This document shows positions 21,735 through 31,288 of a DNA stretch of 64,000 bases, piece by piece. Location: contig BCIO01000006.1 in NCBI GenBank assembly GCA_001599975.1, positions 987,587-1,051,586 of the forward strand, read 5' to 3'. The notes under the pieces were generated by a model. The model did not search any database. It was not told the origin of the DNA and was given only the letters and a program-made list of their open reading frames with translations. The first letter of the stretch is position 1, and every line of letters begins with the position of its first letter. This stretch comes from Cystobasidiopsis lactophilus (Eukaryota > Basidiomycota > Agaricostilbomycetes > Agaricostilbales > Chionosphaeraceae). Made by a program: the position numbers and the translations under genes.

Positions 21735-22417
21735 CGTGTTCCGGCCGCGGCCTCGACGGCCTCCTCTTGGGCCTCCTCCTCCTCCCACGCCTTTCATTAA
21801 AGTTCTGAGCAGCATGATCTTCAATACCAAAGGTGGATAAGAAAGAAGGGTGGATAAGAGCTCTTTAGGATGCCGGCCTCCGACGAATAATCCGTCGCGC
21901 GCTCACTGCGGCTTGGGGATCCGCGGAATAGCTGGCCGTTCACTTTTAGGGCGGATGCTGACGTGCAGTTTCTCGCCATCACATTAGAAGTATTGATAAG
22001 GCATGACCACAGCGTTGGCAGAAGCTCCGAGCCTGCAAAACTCGCTGAGCGGTCAAAAAGCGCGTTGAATGATGGCCTTCAATTGACCGTCGCTTGCATT
22101 GGGAGGAGAGTGGTTTTGGTGTAGAGTCATCGAAAGATCAGACTAAGCAGCGAAAAACGCCTGAAATCCAGACAATGGGCCCGACAGCTCAGCAGGTCCA
22201 GTTGGGCTGAGGTGGCAAATCGGTCGACGCGCAGGGAATGAGCAGCACACACTATCGCGTTCCGCTCTGTGAGCATTGTATCGACGCATGAGACATGAAG
22301 AGAGAGAGGACGTTCAGATCCAAAGGGGCATCTCTCTTCAGAACACGCCGACCAGAGACCGAAAGCAAGCTCATGGTTTACTCTGACAATTCACGAATCG
22401 CGTAGTCCCAGGCATGT
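21735..22417. other. Spacer upstream of ZR3
   Basis: Promoter of ZR3 and 3' flank of ZR4. An Arg-rich codon run just upstream of the ZR3 ATG (about 21745-21800) is repetitive (GGCCTCCTCTTGGGCCTCCT on the plus strand). No gene recognised. Confidence 0.4.
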
Positions 22418-23020
22418 TCAACAAGTAATGTTCGCGTCCCTGATATGACCCCTTCTCCGGCAATGGCAGCGCTGCTGGCACTTCCCAAGTACGCCCCCGG
22501 CTCCCTTGATAGCTGGTCCCATATAACCTGACCCACCTCAATCAATGACGGCTGCTCAAGATAGGAAGAGGGGGACGAACGACAGCGGGGAATTGGAGAG
22601 CAGACACATGATCTCCCGCCTGGTGCTCGAGATGAACCAGCAAGCTGGGTGGAGTGGGCTTGGAACCATCGTCTTTTGTTACCGCCAGCACTGGTCGTTT
22701 TGGCACCCAAATGATAAGCCACGGCGTGGTATCTCTTCGAGAGCAAAAGGGAACGAACAGGACAAGTCAAGAGGCGAGCCTTCGGTGGAATGTTGCGAGG
22801 GAGCACTGGCGCGCCTATCCCTTTTTTTATTGTCAATCGCACTCCACAAGGCTTCGGGTAGAGAAAGAGGGAGACGAACGAGGCCGACTTATCGGAAATG
22901 CGAATGGTGTCTCCGCTGCGAGCTGTCACCTTCATCTCTGTGCCCACTGGGCAAAAAGGGAGAGAGAGAGCTCACTTGGAATCTCGATAGGTACTTCCAC
23001 TAACAGTAGCTTGGTCATTC
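22418..23020 (-). pseudogene. ZR4, degraded copy of the zinc-ribbon-like family
   Basis: Family landmarks appear in order but not in one consistent frame: an IPPKARLLTCP exon end with a GTTCGT donor (about 22765), a GCQND start of the ribbon exon (compare GCGNH in ZR3), SSTRREIMC followed by CSPIPRC in a neighbouring frame, and a last exon with GYMGPAIKGAG (compare AGFQGPADG) reaching a stop at 22418-22420. A start codon is not clear; YRDSK near 23000 may be the remnant of exon 1 (compare YRDP in ZR1). At least one frame change and one early stop are needed, so I call it a pseudogene. Confidence 0.45.
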
Positions 23021-23318
23021 TTACGGCCGGCAACTCGGGCCTGGATTATCTGCGAGAAGTGGAAGTGGTGGACTCCGGCGCTCGACTTGGGTTGGAGTGG
23101 TCCGAGTTTTGAGAGAGAAAAGTTTGTTGTAAAAGCTGAATAAGTAAGAGAGAGAAGGCGATTGAACCTGTTGCCGGGGCCCATGGCTTTAAACCGCGTC
23201 ACTTTTCGACGGTGAGCCTGACTTGCAATTTCAAGCTTTGCCAATTCAAAACCAGAAAAAAAGGGCGCGCACCGAGAGCCCCTTCTCTTCGACAAAAGAA
23301 AGAGAGCGTGGGTGTGGA

Positions 23319-23982
23319 TCAGTCCACCCTCCTGCGCTTCTCCCTCTGCGGCTCTCCCTCCGCGCTCCTGGACCTCCTCCCTCTGCCCTCCTCCCTCCTT
23401 TGCCCCCTCGGCGACCGCTCCCTTTGATGCCCATACTCCCTCCTGGGCGAGCGCTCCCGAACATCATTATGCCCTCCCCATTCTTGCCTAGGTGGCGACC
23501 GCCTTGGAGGCGGACGTCGGCGGGAATCCGGTTCGGGGCAATCCGCCGCTCTCTGTTCGCATCCCCCAAGTCTCATTCAGCGCGTGTGAATAAAGGGGGA
23601 AGAAGGAAGAGGGGGGAACGAACGTGGCCTGGCAGATTGCAATTGAAGCAAGCCTGAGCGGGTTTCTGGGGGCATTCAGCTGCTCTCTGTATGTCGCCGT
23701 TCGAAACATCAGCACTTGGGGAGTGATGATTGAGGGGGGAGAGAGGCGCACATGACCAGGTTGGCCGCAGTTGAAGCAAGTTTGAGAAGAAGAGCCTTCC
23801 CGAGGAGCTTTGGGTTGGGGGCAATCAGCTGCTCTCTGTGCGTTGCGATCAAAGGCCTCCATCAGCTTTCGGCAGACTGATTGATAACTGTGAGAGATCC
23901 AAACGCACATGTCCACTCTGTACGATTCCGACTTCAATATCAGCTTCTTTGAAAGCTTGATAAAAAGAGTAAAGGACGCACC
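23319..23982 (-). repeat. Histidine-to-histidine zinc-knuckle exon array (array 1)
   Basis: Exon ends: 23982 (ends CFNCGQ), microexon 23909-23917, 23752-23835 (84 nt, 28 codons), 23624-23686 (63 nt, 21 codons) and terminal 23319-23552. Internal exons are all phase 0 at both sides, start with AGAGCAGCTGA after AG, and end on the His codon. Adding or skipping any internal unit keeps the frame and keeps every knuckle whole. The intron between the last two exons is 71 nt. Confidence 0.85.
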
Positions 23983-25282
23983 TGGCCACAATTAAAACAC
24001 CCCTGTCCCTTTCCCTTCCCAAACGACCCTCCACCCGCCGCTTTCGCCGTCCAAGCGTCGGACTTTGACGTGTCGACATCCTTCAAGTGGGTGTGCTTCG
24101 TCCTAGACCTCTTCCCAAAGTCCCGCACTTGCATAATAGAAGGCAACGAGGCCACATCTTGAACTTGATCCTCCAAACCGGCGGAGTAGTCTCGGTTTAA
24201 CAATTCGTCGTCCTGTCCCTCCAAACACCCATCAATTTTTGAAACAATGAGGAAGGAGGGGGACAGACGGTGTAGAAAACGCCTTTGTGGTGGTACTTTT
24301 GTAAGAAGCCTTGCTGGCCTTTGGACTTGGCGTCCCTAGTGCTTTGGGCGTACTCTAGGTCCTCTTTCAACCTCAACGCCTCAGGCAAGGACCGACGAGC
24401 TTCCACCTCGTCTTTCTCCCTCTCCCTCCTGTCCATTCCCCCAAAAACAATCAGTTAACAAGTTCAATGATATGTAGGGACACGACGAACAAGTAGAGAG
24501 CGTCAGCATCGCGCTTGATGCGCTGCAACTCTCTCAATTTCCACGCTTCAAACTCGCCGCTTGGGTCTAAGCCGTCTGTATCGTCCACGTCTGGAAAAGC
24601 CTCTTTGACTTCCCCTGTTTGTCCCCACCCAACACATCAGCATCTGGGAATGAATGATAGAAAGGGGGAGGGACATACGTTCTGCGATTTGGCGCTTGAT
24701 GGTCTCCCCGACTAACCCCCTCGCTTGTCGACGTTGCTCCTCCATCTCGGCTTGTCGGCGCATCTCTTGCTCTTCTTCTTCTTCCAAAGTTAACTTCTTA
24801 ACGATAGCCGGATCCCGGTTGCGCCTGGTGTTCACCCCCTTGAGTTGAGTATGCAGCAAGGCTAAGGGGGGAAGGAGGACATACTTTGAGACGAACACAG
24901 GCTTGTACATAGGCTTCTTGACCTCTTCTTCCTCCTCAGACTCTTCCTCCTCTGAGTCAGTTTCATACTCTGAGCTCTCCTCCTTCTTGACCTCGACCTC
25001 CTCGACCTCCCTCTTCGTCGTCGTCGTCGTTGCTGGGGCAAGGACGAGGTCGGGAGTTTGGAGGATGATGCCTTCCTTCAGCGCCACTTCAGCCTCGGTC
25101 AGCCGCTTCTTCAAGTCGCCCCGAGCATCCCCCTCGTCCTCCTCCGAGTCTGAGTCGGCGTGGACGAGGTCGGGTTTGCCTCGCCAATACCGAGAAGCTG
25201 GCTTGGCTGGTCTATTGCAACACTCAGTTTACTTATAGTCTATAGAGTCTAAGGGGACGGACCGGGGAGCTTTGGAGGACAT
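23319..25282 (-). CDS. MFAP1-family spliceosomal protein fused to CCHC zinc knuckles and an RS-like tail
   Basis: The start ATG is at 25282; exon 1 (MSSKAPR) joins PAKPASRYWRGKPDLVHADS. The MFAP1 domain is clear: acidic YETDSEEEESEEEEEV, MYKPVFVSK, KKLTLEEEEEQEMRRQAEME, GEFEAWKLRELQRIKRDADA, GQQGFLQKYHHKGVFY, LLNRDYSAGLEDQ and IMQVRDFGKRSRTKHTHLKD. MFAP1 binds Prp38 and acts in activation of the spliceosome. After DAWTAKAAGGG comes GCFNCGQ, a 9-nt exon SGH, then exons with CFNCGQPGH and CFNCNLPGH, each closed by RAADC/RAAEC, giving three CCHC knuckles. The last exon (23319-23552) is Arg/Ser/Glu-rich (RRRPPPRRSPPRQEWGG to EKRRRVD). About ten introns. Knuckles and tail suggest added RNA and SR-protein contacts. 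Confidence 0.85.
23909..23917 (-). other. Predicted 9-nt microexon coding Ser-Gly-His
   Basis: The codons AGT GGA CAT sit between a GTACAG acceptor and a GTGCGT donor, with introns of 63 nt upstream and 73 nt downstream and a CTGAT branch-like site about 30 nt upstream. It is the only in-frame choice I found that gives knuckle 1 its histidine (CFNCGQ-SGH-RAADC, exactly C-x2-C-x4-H-x4-C). Confidence 0.65.
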
Positions 25283-25377
25283 CGTTGTTGCTGCCCAAAA
25301 AGGTCGACCACAAGCCACCATCTTCCCTCTTATCGATCTACTGTCATCTCAATTGGATCGATATCAGTGGCAAAACC
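25283..25377. promoter_or_regulatory. Very short divergent promoter
   Basis: Only 95 bp separate the ATG of the MFAP1-type gene (minus) from the ATG of the small plus-strand gene at 25378. If both starts are right, two promoters and leaders share it. Confidence 0.4.
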
Positions 25378-25806
25378 ATGGCCAATGATAAGAAAGCTAC
25401 ATTATGGCAACAATGGATCCGAGGCACCGGTCAATCCCTCCCCCTCTCCTTCCCTTGCCTCCCCCTTAGCTCAACTCGAGCGCGAACAGGCTGGTTCGGT
25501 CCCATCTCTCAACCCACTCCCGAAGAAGCAGCAGCGAAAGAAGCGCACAAGTTGCAGAAGAAGCGCGAGGCCGTCCATACTTATCGATCACCAGAGAAGA
25601 AGAGGCCAGGGTTGATGAAGAGGTTGTCGTCCGCTGTCGAATTGCAGAATTGGTCGACGTCCAACAAGGTGACCACGGTGCAGGTCAAAGAGGAGGCGGG
25701 GTTGATGCGGGAGGAAGAGCCGGGGTTGATGCGGGAAGAAGTCGAAGAAGAACCGCCAGCGCCAGGAGAAGGGGTCGAGTTGATTCAACAACAAAGACCA
25801 GCCTAG
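25378..25806 (+). CDS. Small hypothetical protein with Glu-rich repeats
   Basis: The frame from ATG 25378 (MANDKKATLWQQWIRG) is open to the stop at 25804-25806. It contains TGWFGPISQPTPEEAAAKEA, LQKKREAVHTYRSPEKKR, GLMKRLSSAVELQNWSTSNK and a short internal repeat (EEAGLMREEEPGLMREE). A 40-50 nt intron near 25430-25478 (GTCAAT to CTTAG) is possible and would shift the N-terminal frame, but is not required. About 142 residues, charged, no membrane segment, no recognised family. It is convergent with TCF25 and shares its stop palindrome. Confidence 0.5.
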   Translation: MANDKKATLWQQWIRGTGQSLPLSFPCLPLSSTRARTGWFGPISQPTPEEAAAKEAHKLQKKREAVHTYRSPEKKRPGLMKRLSSAVELQNWSTSNKVTTVQVKEEAGLMREEEPGLMREEVEEEPPAPGEGVELIQQQRPA

Positions 25807-28361
25807 TCCTCCTCCTCTTGGGCCGGAGCAGGAGCTCCACCCATGAACATATTGAGGAACCGACCCAGCGCGTCCCTCATCATCCCCCTCTCTTGCCCCC
25901 CTTGCCCTTGGTCCAAAGCGTTGTCCTCCGCCAATTGCGCCACCTGCTCCATCCACCCTTGCCGCTCCACCTCGCCCAGCTCCCCCCAATTCGCAGCCGC
26001 AGCCCGGATCGCGCCCATGATGCCCACTCCATTCCACTCTTCCCCTTCCCCTTCGCCCGCTCTAGCTCGAGGAGAAGGGTTGGAGGCCCGGGGGACACCT
26101 TGGAAGTAAACCGAGTCGTACCCCCTTCCTTTCAAAGGCGGCATCGGGTCATAGGAATTGCCCACTTGAGCCAAGGTGCCGGGCTCATACAGCGCTCGAA
26201 CGGGCGCTAAATCCAAAGGGATGATATGGCGCAACCACTTCTTCCGATCGGCCTGCAAGCGATTGGACAGGTAGAGGCCGGGGTTGGATGGGGAATCGAG
26301 GGAGGAGGTGGAAGGGAGGAGTAAGGTGGAGTTGACCCAAGCTAGGATCTCGGGCGGCTTGAATAAGGCGTGGGAGCGCTCCACGTACAGCGTAGCCAGC
26401 AGGTGCGAGAACATCTCGGGTTGGTCGTCACTGTGCAACCGGGACGACTGAGCCCTTTTTGGGGGATGGCTTGAGAGGAAGACCCAAGGCGCACCTCCAG
26501 GATACCTCGATTTGAGAGCGCTTGGCAGTTCGCACGGAGGCGGGGACGGAGAGGCCCACTTTGTCGGAGAGCAAAGGGATCACATAGCTGTCAATGCCAA
26601 GGATTTGTTAGCAAGTCCTTTTGGGGAGCTTGCTTAAAAGGTAGAGAGGCAAACTGACGGGAACTGAGTGATGGCCTTGAGCAAGAGCATCGAGCTGGCC
26701 TCGTGGTTCTGTGCGTTGCCGCCGCAAAACACTAAGAAGGATCCTTCTTGGAAAGGCAGCCGCCGGGAGACGCACCGCTTCTTCGCCTTTTGGAGCCGCC
26801 TCCTCCTCCAAATCAAACTGGCACAACGCCGCCGCGTACGCGAACCCAGGCAGGGCCTCGATCAGCGGCCGGTCCTCGGTGTCCAAGCCGGCATCGCGGA
26901 AGAGCTTGGGGTAGGCGTCCAGGAAGTTGAGGAACCACTTGCCCTGCCGAGCTTTGGGCGCGAGGAACTCAAAGTGCAGTAGGGAGCCGTAAGGATCGGA
27001 CCAAGGGTCGAGCCTGTGCGACGGCCAAGTTTAGACAGTGAAAAATGTCTGAAGGGGAGAGCCGAGACGCACTGAAGGAGGACTTTGGCAGTCTCGAACG
27101 CCGTCGCCCAGCAGCCTCTGCGGGTCAAGCTGGTCACTTTGCGGTCCAGGGCGCGGAACACGCCGCGGTTCTCGACGCGGTAGAAATTCAAGCGGGCGGT
27201 CGAGTTGGCGACGGAGAAGCCGGCCGAGAAGGCGTACTCCCACCCATAGAGAGCGCGCTCGATGAAGCCGTCCGCTTGGCCCGGGTCGGACTGCATGATG
27301 GCCACGTCGGCCAAAGCGAGCAAGGTGTCCAGGTGGTAAGGGTTCAGTTGGAGGATGGCGTAGAAGGCGTCCAGCTGCGAGGCGGACACCGCTTCCAGGA
27401 ACATGTGCTGGAACTCCTTGTACGTCTTGGAGTGCACGAAGCGGTACCAGATTTCGTCTGCTGGGCCGAACGGCCGCTCGTCTGGCGGCGGCACTGGCCG
27501 AGGGTCGTCGCAGCGGTCACTGTACAGCACACTCCTCTTGAGCAACGAATTGCTAGAGTTGGGATAGGCACATACACTTCCATGTCCACGCCAAACTTGA
27601 TCTGGAGCCAAGAAAGGTCAGCGCGAGGAGTTGGCTTCCAGGAGCACGAGGACCAACCCGGTTGATAGGCATCCAATCCGGCCCAGCTTTGGAAATGACA
27701 GAAGGGTGCTTGATGGACTGCGAGGCCAGCCTCCTCTGGCGCGAGCTCGCCTGCGGGCTTTCCGTCGCCCGAGAGGCATTGATCACTTTGGCACCGAAGA
27801 ACCTGCGCAGCTCGGCGTCCGCGTCCAAATTGCGAGTCTCAATCGGGATCAAGGAGCGCATGGCGTGCACGGTCGACGTCCTGGCCGTAGTGGAAGCTCC
27901 GGCTGTCGCTCCACCGCCCGCCGCGCTGGTCGAGGCTGAGCCTTCCATCCCGAGCTCCTTGAGCGCCTTGTCGATCTCGTCCAGCTCCTCCTCTTCCTTC
28001 TTTCGCTTCTTCTTCTTCTTGCTCTGTGAGGCCCCAGTCAAATCCAAGTGTCGCGTGGGTCACTTTGGCGAAAAAGTCTGCGCTCACCTTTGACCCTTCT
28101 CCTGTCTGCTTGGTCGCAGCGGTCAAAGCCTGATCATCCTCATGCTCCTCTTCTTCCGGAGCCTCATCTTGGAGCTGTTTGGCACAACAGATCAGCGACT
28201 TTCGCCCATGCTTTTGAGGAGAGAGGGCGAAAACTTGCGAGAGCGGCAAAATTGGACGACGTCGACTTGGGCAGCTCGTCCTCCTCCGCAGCTGGCTCAG
28301 GCGCCTCTTTCTTGAGCTTCTCGAGCTCTTCTTGAGCTTTGCGCTGTCGCTTGCTGACCAT
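25803..28361 (-). CDS. RQC1: TCF25 / Rqc1 family, ribosome quality control subunit
   Basis: The start ATG is at 28361 (MVSKRQRKAQEELEKLKKEA). The N-terminal half is charged, with a QSKKKKKRKKEEEELDEIDK basic run and IKHPSVISKAGPDWMPI. The conserved core follows: EIWYRFVHSKTYKEFQHMFL, LQLNPYHLDTLLALADVAIM, GFIERALYGWEYAFSAGFSV, ARLNFYRVENRGVFRALDRK, TRRGCWATAFETAKVLLQ, LDPWSDPYGSLLHFEFLA and GLDTEDRPLIEALPGFAYAA, typical of TCF25. The C-terminus is acidic and Pro-rich (PAPAQEEED). Family members work with the Ltn1 ligase and Cdc48 on stalled 60S subunits. About 720-750 residues in about eight exons. Confidence 0.88.
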
Positions 28362-28718
28362 GATAGGTGGGAATGGGAGGAAGGTGACGATTCTCGCTTT
28401 TGTTTTTGGGTGGCGAACTTAACATTGACTTGTGGCTTCGGTGGCGAGGCCGCTATTCTGATCGTCAGGTAAGACAAGTCGAAGCTCAATCATCGGGTAA
28501 AGCATTCGTGCACCTCGACAGCTCGAAAGGATTGGCGAAGTTTCAAGTCCGCAAAGAAAAACACCAGACAAGGTTCCAATACAGCCCATCAATGTCCGTC
28601 AAGATACTGTACAAGTTTCCGACTATATATACGACTGTCCATTTCACCGCACAAAACCAGCAGAAGGCAGCAAGCAATGGCCTATTCGGTCGTAGAGGGC
28701 AAAGTCGCCAACCGAGTG

Positions 28719-30518
28719 TCAATAGCCAGCAGGCTTGACATGCCTCTTGAACCTGTGAGGAGGTATAACAAGTCGATGGGTAGGTGTGGAGGGTGTGGAA
28801 GGCGGTGCAGTGGGATCGGGTGCCGTTGGATCAGCGGTGTTGGTGTTGGCTGTCGGTGGCGAGATGCCACGATCAGGATTGGTGACGCCGGGAATGGGGT
28901 TACCCGTAGGCTCAGTAGGATCAGGAACTGTCGGTGCTGCGGCAGGAGCCGTGGGTTCGGCGGGAGGAGCTGTGGGGTCAGCAGGAGGAGCTGTGGGATT
29001 GGCCGGATCGTTTGGAGGTGCGCCAGTCGGAATGGTGGGTGCCGCTGCGGTGTTAGGATTGGCATTGGGTTCCGGCGGAGACGCGGTTGCGTCTGTGGGT
29101 GTGCCGGTAGGAGCTACGGGGTTGGCTGTAGCGGCAGCAACATCCCCGGCCGGAAAGGTGGGCGCGTCAGTGTGTGAGACGATGGGAGGCGCAGAAGGGA
29201 TGGGGAGGTTGACATTAGGTGATCCTCTGCCCACCCTCCAAGTTAGTCTGATCTGCATAGGGGAACAGCGCGAACCGGCTGCCATCAAACGCTCACGACA
29301 GATCTTTCCCGCTCTCAAGGACAGCCTGTCGTACTGCAGTGTCACAAGTCTTGGCCAAAAGAGAAGCCGCATTCATCGCAGGAATGGCGGCGATGAAGTT
29401 CAGCTGGTTTTGCATACAGCTGACGTCCGCGTTCTGAAAGTTGTTGCCCAAGACTTGAACAGCATAGGCTTTTGCAGCTTCAGCAAACACTTCCACCTAC
29501 TCGAAGATTAGCACAGTGACATCAGCGCTGGAAACAGAAGGAACCTCACTATCGCGCTCTGTTGTGCGTAATCGGAGGCGACCTGCGGAAGCGATGAACA
29601 AGGACGACCGAACCGCCACCAAGGAAGCTCTACGCACGCAAGTGTCTGCTTGTACGGCATTAGCGAACCCTTCCGATCCGCTCAGGATATAGTTATCCAC
29701 GCAGTGGGCCCCTAACCATCCCGCCAGAATTTAATAAAGTCCAGTGCTCACAATCAGCCCTCACCTTCGTGGAATACCAGATCAGCGGGAAAGTTATCTA
29801 AGAAGTCTATGTCGCGGTCCGGCAGGCTGGCGGCACTCCCGTCTTTCTGTTTCAGCCAAGCGCATAACTCATCGCTTCCAAATGCAATGCGCAGAAGCGG
29901 AAGATCCTTGCATTTGGCCGAACACCGATATGGCGAATATATGAGCGCAGGGCTGGCGGATACAGTGACACGTTCCTGGGCTTGCAGGGTTCACGTTGGA
30001 CGCAGCGGAAAAAGGAATTCACTGACCGGGCCATGCTTTTGACGTCCATTGCGGCAAGGTCACAGTGGCAGAACGTCCAAGGGTAGCCTGGGCAGTCATG
30101 GTACGTGACTTCAAAGGCTTGCATGGGAGTGCCGTTCTTGTAATATTCGCAAAGTCAGCCTTTCTCCCTTAGCATGAAACGATAACTCACGCAAAGCTAG
30201 GTTTGGTATCCTCAGCGCCACAGCAAGAAACAGCAAATGATCAGATCAAGAGCGCACTCCACTGTCCTTGTATGTAGCGTAGCACACGAGAGGAATTGGA
30301 TCCAGTGGTTGGGGTTCGTCGAAAGCCACAGGATCCAAACGATCAAGACTGTCGAGACCTGTTCGCCATATGTTCGGATCAAAGATAGCCTTATCAATGA
30401 AGCCGCGTTTGTCTACAGATCGAATCGCAGGAGAAGGTTCGAAGCCCGGCGTGTAGGACGTAGCTTGGACCCGAGTCAGCATCGCCGCGAAAGCTAAAAG
30501 GCCTATCAAGGCGAGCAT
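28719..30518 (-). CDS. Secreted zinc metallopeptidase-like protein (HEGAH) with Pro/Thr-rich tail
   Basis: The start ATG at 30518 opens a signal peptide (MLALIGLLAFAAMLTRVQAT). Next come a propeptide-like region, an exon with EVTYHDCPGYPWTFCHCDLA, and DIDFLDNFPADLVFHE. A phase-1 intron (GTGAGG to GTTAG) then splits the motif HE-G-A-H, giving HEGAHCVDNYILSGSEGF, a HExxH zincin site. Later exons read VEVFAEAAKAYAVQVLGNNF and SCMQNQLNFIAAIPAMNAAS. The C-terminus (about 28740-29210) is a long Pro/Thr/Ala/Asp repeat region, likely O-glycosylated, ending HVKPAGY without a GPI-type hydrophobic end. The third zinc ligand was not identified. Probably an extracellular peptidase of a fungal family. Confidence 0.7.
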
Positions 30519-31288
30519 GGTTTCTGAAGACCAAGTTCACTTGTACGTTGTAGTCTAGCCCGCGTCCGAGATTGCCAACCCATTCGCAAAGTGGTCGACT
30601 GGCGTCGGCGTGATGACATTGCCTCCCTCGTTCCCGCAAAGACGACCCCGTTGAAGCCGAGAAGGAGCACTTTTGGACTCATAAAACCGAGTCGCTGCTC
30701 CTCGAGACATGGCGCCGACTTCAAGCCGAACAAAGTCGCAGCGCGAAAAGTAGTGCCTCGGTAAGAGGTGGCAGAGAACTACCGGCTTTCGGTCTCGATG
30801 GATCGAGTCGTTCACGTCGCAACGAAGCGGCATAAAGGCTGGCGCTCCGGGTGCACCGCCGTCCCTCCGACCCAGCAGCATCGACGCCGGATCACAGTCG
30901 CATGAGTTTCATCTCGGTTCGCTGAAGAATCAACAGCGATCAAACCCAAAAAAGCCCAGGCATCCAGAACAAAACCAACAGATGCATTCGGAGACACCTT
31001 GAGACGGACAGGCTTGGAAGGCTGACAATGCCATTGACTTTTGAACTTCAGAATCGAGCTTGCTCCGCCGCCACCGGGCAAGATCTCCCGCTGCAGCAGT
31101 GAGAGCAAACATGATAACACGATCTTGAACGCAGCTTTAAGAACAGCTGCAGGCCTTGCCCGGCGAGCTGCCCGGATTAACCGAGACTAGCCAGCAGGAG
31201 TGGGGAGCGAGGGCGATTTTGGCACGATCTCTCTCCTTGTTTGTCCTTTCGACCAATTGCCTTCATTCTTTGACACATCTCTGATCAA
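30519..31288. promoter_or_regulatory. Divergent promoter region, metallopeptidase / polyol dehydrogenase
   Basis: 770 bp between two divergent start codons. No coding signal I trust; short open frames on the minus strand look random. Likely carbon-source-responsive if the dehydrogenase is catabolic (inference). Confidence 0.5.

Noticed and set aside
18095-25282. CCHC knuckles as remains of a retroelement Gag protein
   Set aside because: No other retroelement part or terminal repeat is present. The knuckles sit in short spliced phase-0 exons attached to an MFAP1 domain, unlike an inserted element.
28786-29511. Long Gly/Val/Ala-rich plus-strand open frame
   Set aside because: It is the antisense shadow of the Pro/Thr-rich tail of the secreted metallopeptidase.
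30430-30455. GGTTCGAAGCCC resembling a tRNA B box
   Set aside because: The flanking bases do not pair as a T-arm, no A box or acceptor stem fits, and it lies inside the first coding exon of the metallopeptidase.
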